From assembly GCF_902459765.1 (NCBI RefSeq), contig NZ_CABPSP010000013.1:124001-188000 (forward strand): DNA of 64,000 nt. Direction: 5' to 3'. How positions within the stretch are numbered: position 1 is the first letter of the stretch; each line of letters begins with the position of its first letter. Made by a program: the position numbers and the translations under genes. Below the pieces are notes generated by a model, which was not told the DNA's origin, made no database searches, and worked only from the letters and a program-made list of their open reading frames with translations. This document shows positions 31,401-39,600 of this stretch, piece after piece. Source of the DNA: Pandoraea anapnoica. GTDB lineage: Bacteria; Pseudomonadota; Gammaproteobacteria; Burkholderiales; Burkholderiaceae.

Positions 31401-33745
31401 CAGCACTGGAGTGGCTGCCGGTCTTGTTCTGCTCGCCCACCATGGAGCTCGGCGTCGACATTTCCTCGCTGAACACGGTTTACATGCGCAACGTGCCGCC
31501 CACGCCGGCCAACTACGCGCAGCGGAGTGGCCGTGCGGGTCGCGCGGGACAACCAGCCCTGGTCATTACCTACTGCGCAGCGCAGAGCCCACACGACCAG
31601 TACTACTTCCGCGACCCGGTTCGCATGGTCCATGGCCAGGTCAACGCGCCTACGCTTGACCTCGCCAATCGCGAGCTTATCAAGAGCCACATGCATGCCA
31701 TCTGGCTTGCAGAAACTGGCAAGAAGCTCGGCAATAGCGTACGTGACCTGCTGGACATGAACCAGCCGGAGACGCTGCCAATTTCTGAGGAAGTGGCTGC
31801 TGACCTTGATAAGCCTGAGGCAAAGCTGCGCGCTCACAAGCGCGGCATCAAGGTGCTGGGCATGCTGAAGGACGAACTGGCGCCACAAAAGGCGCCATGG
31901 TTCAGTGAGACGTGGGCCGAGACCGTTTTTCAGCGCGCGTACATTGAGTTCCATGAGGCGCTTCAACGCTGGCGCGACCTCTATCGGGCAACAGCCCAGG
32001 CCATCGACCTGAACTTCAAGATTGAAAACAATCCGGCGGCAAGCGAACGCGAACGGCGCGAAGCCCAGCAGCGGCACAACGAGGCGCGCAAGCAGCGCGA
32101 CCTGCTGCTGGCCGGAGATAGTGCTTTCAATAGCGATTTCTATACCTACCGCTACATGGCTAGCCAGGGCTTCCTGCCGGGCTACAACTTCCCCCGCCTG
32201 CCTCTGCTGGCCTATTTGCCGGCCCGCCGTGGTCACATCGGGCGCGAGAGCTTCCTGTCTCGCCCACGCTTCCTGGCGCTCGGCGAGTTTGGGCCATACA
32301 GTCTCATCTATCACGAGGGCAGTCAGTATCGGGTGACCAAGGCGCTGCTGACCATCACCGGCGAAGACCAGGTCAGCGGCGGCGCACGGCTGCCCACTGA
32401 CGTGGCCCGACTATGTCCATCTTGCGGCTACGGTCATTTTCGGTCTCAGCGCGATGCCGACCGCTGCATCTCCTGCGGTGCGTCATTGGCCGGCGCCCAG
32501 GAAGTGAAGAATCTGTATCGCATCGAAAACGTCTCAACCAAGCGCGCCGAGCGCATCACAGCCAATGAGGAGGAACGCGTTCGCCAAGGCTATGAGATGC
32601 AGACCACGCTGCAGTTTGCGGAGGCTGAGGGTAAGCTGCAGATGGTCACCACACTGGTCCAGGACGACCAGGGCCCATTACTGGAGATGCAGTACGGCCC
32701 AGCAGCCACCGTTTGGCGCATGAACTTCGGTTGGCGTCGTCGCAAGGAAAAGGCCATCCAGGGTTTCATGATGAACCCCGTCACTGGCCATTGGGTTGGT
32801 GGCGTGGATGATGGCAATGGTGAGTCCGAAAGTGAGGCCGATGCGCCGCCGGATAAGACGCCTCCACAACGTATCGTTCCTTACGTGGAGGACCGGCGGA
32901 ACATCCTCATCGTCCGTCCGCACTACCGCCTGGGAGAGTTGTCGGCAAAAACACTGACCACGCTGCAATACGCGCTTAAACGGGGTATCGAGGCGGTTTA
33001 TCAGTTGGAAGAAAGCGAGCTGTTGGCCGAGCCCTTGCCTACTCGCGACAATCGGCAGTCCATTCTCTTTTTTGAGGCAGCTGAAGGCGGCGCAGGTGTG
33101 CTGACTCGAATCGCAACGGAGCCCACCGCCATGGCGGCGGTGGCCACCAAGGCCCTGGAAGTGATGCACTTCCTTCAACCCGCGCAAGGCGAGCTTTGGC
33201 AACGCGCGACACTGGTCGAAGAACTGGACAGCGATGGCAAGCCGATTTGTGAGGCGGGTTGCTATCGTTGCCTGCTCTCGTACTACAACCAGCCGGACCA
33301 CACGCTCATCGACCGCAAAGACAAGGACGCCGGTGGCCTGCTGCTGGACATCTTGTGTCGCTTGACCCAAGCCGGCACGTCGCAAGGCACGCAGGGCCGT
33401 GACCCCGAGCAGCACGACGCCGAGCTCGCACGCACTGCGGGTAGCACCTTGGAGCAATCTTGGTTGGCCTATGTGGCGGAACACGGGTATCGCAAGCCCG
33501 ACCGTGGGCAGCACACAATTGCAGCGGCTTCATGTTGCGCTGACTTCTTTTACGACGACCTGCAGCTTGCCGTCTTTATTGACGGCCCGCACCACGAGAC
33601 AGATTCACAGCGTCAACAGGATGCAAATACCAATCAACAGCTCGATGCGCTCGGCTATCTGGTCGTTCGCTTCCCCAAGGAAGCAAAGGTTTGGCCTGAC
33701 ATCTTCAACAAGAACGTCGACCTGTTCGGCCCAGGGAAGGTTTGA
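28415..33745 (+). CDS. Helicase with DUF1998-type cysteine cluster and C-terminal endonuclease-like domain
   Basis: A 1,776-residue protein, first of a six-gene operon. Superfamily 2 helicase motifs are visible: Walker A TGTGSGKS (113-120), DELH box (234-237), GTSAT (266-270), FSDNRQDA near 625, and QRSGRAGR (1036-1043). Cysteine pairs at 461/464 and 570/573 lie inside the helicase; another ribbon has pairs at 1334/1337 and 1351/1354. A cluster C1612-x3-C-x2-C1619 with preceding EAAEGGAGVL is typical of DUF1998/MrfA-like helicases such as DISARM DrmA/B and Druantia DruE. The last ~90 residues contain ADFFYDDLQLAVFIDGPHH (D1710, D1723), a Vsr/DUF559-like PD-(D/E)XK arrangement. I infer an ATP-driven translocase that cuts or processes foreign DNA. 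The G-rich stretch directly before the ATG is an unusual ribosome binding site. Confidence 0.88.
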   Translation: MDVFQFRERIVAEYEQFTRSFTRIRADDIRDYVDEQYASQKYWPEPLIQINPNFKSGGTVEEFVAAGQLSAQCADIFRLGKSPSSAGVSLPLHKHQAEAIGLAAAGESYVLTTGTGSGKSLSYFIPVVDACLKAKATDPTPKTRAIVIYPMNALANSQLEELKKFLGSNAAERTVTFGRYTGQESDEERQAMAANPPDILLTNFMMLELLMTRQNDIDKAVMRNAKGLRFLVLDELHTYRGRQGADVALLVRRVREALAENLICIGTSATMATEGTQMARNAIVADVASRLFGTRIPDRNIITETLRRTTPEEETIATVSTRLGNAIRAGIPEQTDFASLASHPVSVWVELTLGLTYEDDKPRRARPRTLAEAAQLLHEASSEPVGICLDYLQTFMLLAYAVKDGAGKSLFAFKLHQFIAGGGKVYATLEAPRHRAITLEGQQFVSGDTNRIRRYYHVHFCRDCGQEYMPVWDTESPEGRTFNVRGIEERQHDDEEVKFGFLLPGLESWDPSDPERYPEGWVEERADGEWRVKPDKRKFIPQAITVRPDGVVTDGLGLSAWFIPGAFRFCPVCGTTHTTSGKDVLRLTSLSGEGRSSATTMLTLSALRYLYEQDQQLDSEAKKVLGFSDNRQDAALQAGHFNDFLQVLLTRSALLSAVQKSPLKVLSEKEVANAVFEALGFHRDDPGVRAEYMQQPEVKGNTRRQVQEAMRGILGYRSYFDLRRGWRFNNPNLEQLGLIRIDYQDIDDLAADSDEWADAPQVLQAARPAERAAVLRTLFEFMRQGLCIATRYLDRTELEQLRTQSYANLCEPWGFTEDERPQPAKWFVTARPREETDRRGRRQNVDDFLIIGSSRSRLGRDLRKSSTWGGANPYYSQINDQTYPGVIAALLKAAEAYGLVRKEETDVGQTGWQLNGAALVWTAGSGQSARQADDNPFFRGLYWNIAALLDSPVHQMFDFEAREHTAQVEQEDRLEREARFRFTDKDKAEWQAKNGTALEWLPVLFCSPTMELGVDISSLNTVYMRNVPPTPANYAQRSGRAGRAGQPALVITYCAAQSPHDQYYFRDPVRMVHGQVNAPTLDLANRELIKSHMHAIWLAETGKKLGNSVRDLLDMNQPETLPISEEVAADLDKPEAKLRAHKRGIKVLGMLKDELAPQKAPWFSETWAETVFQRAYIEFHEALQRWRDLYRATAQAIDLNFKIENNPAASERERREAQQRHNEARKQRDLLLAGDSAFNSDFYTYRYMASQGFLPGYNFPRLPLLAYLPARRGHIGRESFLSRPRFLALGEFGPYSLIYHEGSQYRVTKALLTITGEDQVSGGARLPTDVARLCPSCGYGHFRSQRDADRCISCGASLAGAQEVKNLYRIENVSTKRAERITANEEERVRQGYEMQTTLQFAEAEGKLQMVTTLVQDDQGPLLEMQYGPAATVWRMNFGWRRRKEKAIQGFMMNPVTGHWVGGVDDGNGESESEADAPPDKTPPQRIVPYVEDRRNILIVRPHYRLGELSAKTLTTLQYALKRGIEAVYQLEESELLAEPLPTRDNRQSILFFEAAEGGAGVLTRIATEPTAMAAVATKALEVMHFLQPAQGELWQRATLVEELDSDGKPICEAGCYRCLLSYYNQPDHTLIDRKDKDAGGLLLDILCRLTQAGTSQGTQGRDPEQHDAELARTAGSTLEQSWLAYVAEHGYRKPDRGQHTIAAASCCADFFYDDLQLAVFIDGPHHETDSQRQQDANTNQQLDALGYLVVRFPKEAKVWPDIFNKNVDLFGPGKV

Positions 33746-33751
33746 ATACTT

Positions 33752-36604
33752 ATGAATGCCCCGACACCGGAGTTCCATCCGGGCACCCTGATTTCGGCTC
33801 GTGACCGCGAGTGGGTAGTCCTACCTGAGTCCTCGGCAGAAACGTTGCGACTGCGCCCGCTGGGCGGCGGCGAGCATGATGAAACCCTCATCTACCTCCC
33901 GCTAGAGCGCCAGCCGGTCCGCCCAGCTACTTTCCCCTGGCCGACAGTGGCACAGGCGCGCAACCATGCAGCGAGCCAGATGCTACTCGATGCCCTCCAG
34001 CTCAAACTACGAAGCGGCGCTGGCCCATTCCGCAGCTTCGGTAACATTGCCGTCGAGCCGCGTGCCTATCAGCTCGTGCCGTTGTTGATGGCGCTCAAGC
34101 AGCCCACGGTGCGATTGTTGATTGCTGATGATGTTGGCATTGGTAAGACCATTGAAGGCGCGCTCATTGCCCGAGAGCTGCTTGACCGCGGCGAAATCCA
34201 GCGCCTTTCTGTGCTTTGCCCCCCGCACCTGTGTGAACAATGGCAGCGCGAGCTGGCCGAACGCTTCCACATCCATGCCGTTGTCGTACGCTCCAACACG
34301 GCAGACCGCTTGGAGCGCGACCTTCCGCCCGGCACTTCAGTCTTCCACGCTCACCCATACACGGTTGTGAGCCTGGACTACATCAAGTCAGAACGACGCC
34401 GCGAAGCGTTTCAGCGCCACTGCCCGGAATTCATCATTGTTGATGAGGCGCACACCTGCACCCAAGCGGCGCAAGGTCGCCAGCAGCGATACCAGCTTCT
34501 CAAAGGTCTTGCGGACCAGACCGAGCGACATCTGGTGCTACTCACCGCCACACCGCACAGCGGTGACGACGATGCATTCTTTAATCTTCTCGGCCTGCTT
34601 CGCTCGGATTTCTCACAGCTAAAAGACCTGCCTGCCAATCAGCGAAGCGACCTACGCGAAGCGCTGGCGCGTCATTTCGTTCAGCGCCGCCGGCCGGACA
34701 TTGCAGAATGGCAGGACACATCCATGTTTCCCGACCGCCGCACGGCCGAGCTCACATACAAGCTCACCGGCGCCTGGGGGCAATTGTTCAATGACGTGCT
34801 TTCTTACGCCAGAGAGCTCGTTGAACGCTCGGAGGGCCAAGGCCTGCGCGAGCAGCGCATGAACTGGTGGGCAGCGCTGGCATTGTTGCGCTGTATCTCC
34901 TCGTCACCTGCTGCAGCCATCAACGCCTTGCGTACCCGTCTCCTCGGTGCCCAAGGGTACACGGACGCGTCCGACGCCAGCTCTCTGGAGGAGTTCGAAG
35001 CCCAAGCCAGCGACCGTGTGCTCGATGGTACCGACGATGCTCTCTCCACAGACGACATCGAACCTGGTGCCCAGACCGAGGACAGCCAACGCCTGCAAGC
35101 ACTGATGGCCAGCGCCGCCGCACTGGCCGGTCAGCAAAACGACCCCAAGCTGGCCCAGTTGCAAGAACATCTGGCGCTGCTGCTGAGGGACGGTTTCCAA
35201 CCCGTCGTTTTCTGCCGTTATATCACCACCGCGCACTACTTGGCTGCCGCGCTACAGGACAAATTCAACTCTGCCACGGTGAAAGCGGTCACGGGCGAAT
35301 TGACACCCGATGAGCGCGAAGCAGCAGTCGAGGAATTAGGCGAAAGCGACACTCGCATTCTGGTCGCTACCGACTGCCTCTCCGAGGGCATCAACTTGCA
35401 AAGCCTCTTTACGGCTGTTGTTCACTACGACCTGAGCTGGAACCCCACACGACACGAACAACGCGACGGCCGCGTAGACCGTTTCGGCCAAAAGGCCCGC
35501 GAGGTTCGCAGCACCATGCTCTACGGCGAAGACAATCCTGTCGATGGTGCCGTGCTGCAGGTCATCTTGCGCAAGGCTGAAAGCATCCGCAAGGAACTCG
35601 GCGTGCTCGTCCCTATGCCAGACAACGAGGGTAAGCTCACCCAGGCATTAATGAATGCGGTGCTGCTACGCAAGGGGACGCCGCTCAACGCCCAGTCGCA
35701 GCTCGACCTGTTTGGCGAACCAGCAAGGGACATCGAGCTTGCATGGGAAAGCGCCCGGGAAAAGGCCAAGCAAAACCGCTCCATATTTGCCCAGCGCCGC
35801 CTACGGCCAGAAGACGTGCTCCCTGAGTGGCAAAAATCTGCCGCCGCGTTGGGAGGCGAAGCCGCTGTCGAGCGTTTCGTCCGCCGGGCGACAACCCAGC
35901 TCGGCGCCCCTCTTCAGCCGGTCAAGGGCCACTTCAAGCTACTCACTGAACATCTACCAGGCGCCGTGCGAGAGCGGCTCGACGCGGAGGGCCTGACTCA
36001 CAACCTACGCATTGACTTTCACCAACCTTCAGCACAAGGCGCCACCTTTATACACCGCACGCACCCCCTGGTCGCCGTGCTAGCAGACACACTGCTTGAG
36101 CAAGCGCTGGACGACATTGCAACACCAACCACGGGTGACACCGCGGTGGCACGCGCCGGCGCTGCCATCGTCAGTCAGGTTTCGCTCAAAACCACGGTGC
36201 TGCTGCTGCGGATTCGCCACCAGCTCACGGTGACGCATGGCTTCAGCACCCGGTTGCTAATGTGTGAAGAAGCTGTCGCCGTGACTACCGAAGGCGGCGA
36301 GCCACTAACCGAGCTCTCCAGTGAGCAAACTCGAGTCCTGCTAGGCGCTGAAGCCACTCGCAACATGCCTGCAGCTCTTCGTGACCGCCAGCTGCAATCC
36401 GCACTCGATGCCTTGCCTAGCTGGCAACCGCAGCTTGAAGCCATTGCCCAGGCTCGTGCCCAGTCGTTGCTTCAGGACCACCGCCGCGTACGGGAAGCGG
36501 CTGAAGGCCGGGGCAGCTACCAGGTTACTGCCAGCCTGCCGGTCGACGTGATGGGCCTCTACGTGCTGCTGCCCGATACCGCAGCCACGACTGCAGGAGC
36601 CTGA
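33752..36604 (+). CDS. SNF2-family helicase, DISARM DrmD-like
   Basis: The 950-residue protein begins 6 bp after the previous stop. It has SNF2 motifs in order: ADDVGIGKT (Walker A, Lys132), VDEAH (231-234 for DEAH), LLTATPHSG, then the second RecA-like domain with VATDCLSEGINLQSLFTAVV and QRDGRVDRFGQ (around 570-580). The N-terminal ~90 residues (HPGTLISARDREWVVLPESS) look like a small beta domain as in RapA/DrmD-type proteins. The C-terminal ~300 residues are unassigned. In class 1 DISARM an SNF2 helicase of this size pairs with an adenine methylase, as here. It probably remodels or moves along DNA for its methylase or nuclease partners. Confidence 0.9.
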   Translation: MNAPTPEFHPGTLISARDREWVVLPESSAETLRLRPLGGGEHDETLIYLPLERQPVRPATFPWPTVAQARNHAASQMLLDALQLKLRSGAGPFRSFGNIAVEPRAYQLVPLLMALKQPTVRLLIADDVGIGKTIEGALIARELLDRGEIQRLSVLCPPHLCEQWQRELAERFHIHAVVVRSNTADRLERDLPPGTSVFHAHPYTVVSLDYIKSERRREAFQRHCPEFIIVDEAHTCTQAAQGRQQRYQLLKGLADQTERHLVLLTATPHSGDDDAFFNLLGLLRSDFSQLKDLPANQRSDLREALARHFVQRRRPDIAEWQDTSMFPDRRTAELTYKLTGAWGQLFNDVLSYARELVERSEGQGLREQRMNWWAALALLRCISSSPAAAINALRTRLLGAQGYTDASDASSLEEFEAQASDRVLDGTDDALSTDDIEPGAQTEDSQRLQALMASAAALAGQQNDPKLAQLQEHLALLLRDGFQPVVFCRYITTAHYLAAALQDKFNSATVKAVTGELTPDEREAAVEELGESDTRILVATDCLSEGINLQSLFTAVVHYDLSWNPTRHEQRDGRVDRFGQKAREVRSTMLYGEDNPVDGAVLQVILRKAESIRKELGVLVPMPDNEGKLTQALMNAVLLRKGTPLNAQSQLDLFGEPARDIELAWESAREKAKQNRSIFAQRRLRPEDVLPEWQKSAAALGGEAAVERFVRRATTQLGAPLQPVKGHFKLLTEHLPGAVRERLDAEGLTHNLRIDFHQPSAQGATFIHRTHPLVAVLADTLLEQALDDIATPTTGDTAVARAGAAIVSQVSLKTTVLLLRIRHQLTVTHGFSTRLLMCEEAVAVTTEGGEPLTELSSEQTRVLLGAEATRNMPAALRDRQLQSALDALPSWQPQLEAIAQARAQSLLQDHRRVREAAEGRGSYQVTASLPVDVMGLYVLLPDTAATTAGA

Positions 36605-36608
36605 CGCC

Positions 36609-39600
36609 ATGACCCGCCGAAACTCTACACGCCAAGCGCATCAGCTCGCCTACCGTGCCATCCGCATCGAAGGCGGTCTTATCCCCGCCGACGAGCTTAC
36701 ACGGTTGACGTTGCTCGCCGACCCTAAGGCGACTGAGCAGATGGAAAGCCACTACCGCATCGCCAAAGGCCTGAAGCTGCGCGACGAAATTGCTCGCGAC
36801 TTCAAGATTGCGCTCAATCTTTGGCAAGACTTTCAAGTACTGCGCCGACGCCAGGACGTGCAGCCACATGAGGTCACCGTGCGAGAGTGGCTGATGCCGC
36901 TGATGCGCGATGTGCTGCATTTCCACGATGCTGCACGTTGTCCCTCCATTGAACAAGCCGGCCACCAGTACAACGTTGGCCATGCCGGCGGCGGTGGTCG
37001 TGTGCCGCTAGTGTTCGCCGGCTTTGACCAACTGCTAGATACCGCTGCCGAACGTTTTGGAGAATCCAACCCGGACACCGGCAGGACTCGTCGCCGCAGC
37101 CCCTTCATGCTCGCGCAGGAAGCGCTCAACGCCAGTGACACCTCGCTTTGGGCCTTGGTTAGCAATGGACTATCACTGCGCATCCTGCGCGACAACCCCA
37201 GCCTCACGCGCCCGGCCTACATCGAGGTAGACCTCGAAGCCATCCTCACCGAGGAACTGCTGGCCGACTTCAGCGCGCTTTGGCTGCTTGCCCACGCCAG
37301 CCGCTTCGGCAGTCCCGAAGCGCCGCCCACCGACTGCCCTTGGGAGCGTTGGCGCAGTGCCGGCCAGCTCGCAGGCGTCACCGTGCGTGGCAAGTTGCGC
37401 GACCAGGTAGCCAACGCGTTGCGCGCGCTAGGTACCGGTTTCCTATCCCATCCCGCCAATGGAGCGCTACGTGCCGCCCTGCAAAGTGCCGAGAGCGGGT
37501 ACGACCGCCAGGCATTTTTCGAAGAACTCCTGCGTCTTGTCTACCGCCTCATCTTCCTGGCCACAGTGGAGGACCGGCGCGACCGTAGCACCGGCGAGCG
37601 CCTGGTTTTCGTCCCCGACGCCAGTGATGAGGTCAAGGCTCGTTATCTCGCAAGTTACTCGCTCACTTGGCTGCGCGAGCGCGCCGTTCGCCGCAGCCAG
37701 CACGACCGCCACGTGGACCTCTGGCAGGCCCTAGTCATCACCTTAGGCGGCCTAGCACGCGGCGAAGCTGCGTTGGGTCTGCCAGCCCTAGGTGGATTGT
37801 TCGACGCAGACCAATGCCCGTATCTGGACGCTGCGAAACTCGAAAACCGCTACCTGCTGGCAGCGGTTTTCGAGCTGGGCTGGTTCCGAGTGGACGGAAG
37901 CCTTTCCCGCGTCAATTACCGTGACATGGGGCCGGAGGAGCTTGGAAGCGTATACGAGAGCCTGCTCGAACTCGTGCCCGACCTGCAAGGCCTTGCCCAC
38001 CCCGGCACCGCGCGCCTGGCCTTTGTTGGAGATGACGCGGCCGATGCTTCCACCAAAGGCAACACCCGCAAGCTAACTGGCAGCTACTACACCCCCGACA
38101 GTCTGGTGCAGGAGCTCATCAAGAGCGCGCTGGAGCCCGTCATTGCCCAGACGGTAAAGGCCAATCCGCAGCGCCCGGTGAACGCGCTGCTGGAGCTGAC
38201 CATCTGCGACCCTGCCTGCGGCAGCGGCCACTTCCTGCTTTCTGCCGCGCGCCGGCTGGCCGACGAGGTCGCCATGCACCGCGCCGCGGCGGAACGGGAA
38301 GGCGGCGCCCCGACGCCTGCCGACTACCGCCACGCCCTGCGCGACGTGGTCAGCCATTGCATCTATGGTGTGGACAAGAACCCTATGGCCATCCAGCTCG
38401 CTAAGACCGCGCTGTGGCTGGAGGCTTATTCGCCCGACCGGCCGTTGAGCTTCGTCGACCACCACCTGCGCGTTGGCGACGCACTGCTTGGCGTGCTGGA
38501 CCCCAAGGTGCTTGAGCAGGGCATCCCCGACGATGCCTACGCCGCACTCTCGGGCGACGACAAGGCGGTGGCTAGCGCACTGAAAAAGCAGAATAAAGCC
38601 GACCTGAAGAGCTGGCGCGCCATCGCCGGAGGCGACTTGCTCACGCAGGCCGGCCTGGCCGTGCAAGCCTTGTCGGTGGAGACACTAGACGACGACACTC
38701 CTGAGCACCTGGCCGCCAAGCGCCTTGCTTGGGCGGCTGCGGATGCCGCAGCGCACCGCAGCACATTTGCCCGTCTGGCAGACACATACGTCGCGGCCTT
38801 CCTGGCGCCCAAGCTGTCCGACGCGGGTAGCTCTATTCCGCTGTCGGGCTATCTGTGGGGTGTGTTAAGTGGCCAGCCACCTAATGTCAAGGTGGAGGAC
38901 TCCACCCAGGCGCTATGCCGCCAACACGGCGTTTTCCACTGGTGGCTGGCTTTCCCCAAAGTGGCGGCACAGGGTGGTTTCTCTGTGATGCTGGGCAACC
39001 CACCGTGGGAGCGCATCAAGCTGCAGGAGGAGGAATTCTTCGCTACTCGCAGCCCACTAGTTGCCGAGGCACGCAACAAGGCCGAACGTGCGCAGCGTAT
39101 CGAGTGGCTGCGCGAGGGTGTGCTTCTGCATCGCGTGAATCCCGACCTGGAACGCGCCGAAGGCCTGACCCCACCCAACCAAGCTGAAATTGCACTCTAC
39201 GACAGCTTCATTTCCGCGCGGCGCGGTGCCGAGGCGGCAAGCCTATACGCGCACGACAGTCGCCGCTACCCGCTCACCGGCGTGGGGGACGTTAACACCT
39301 ACGCGCTGTTTGCCGAGACCTTCCTGCAAGCCACTGCACCGACCGGTCGAGCAGGTTTCATCGTGCCCACTGGCATTGCGACAGATGACTCGACCAAGGC
39401 CTATTTCGAGCGGCTGGCTGTGGGTGGCTTTCTGCGAAGCCTCTTGTGTCTCGAGAACGAGGAGTTCGTATTCCCATCTGTACATCACTCGTTTCGCTTT
39501 GCGCTGCTCACCTTGGGCGGGAGCCCATCGCGCGAACCGGCCACTTTGGTGTTTTTTGCTCGTCAGCCCGAGCAGATTCATGACGCGCGCCGCCAGTTTC

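Noticed and set aside
31259-32314. 351-codon minus-strand frame inside the large helicase gene
   Set aside because: No domain and complete overlap with the helicase motif VI region; a shadow.
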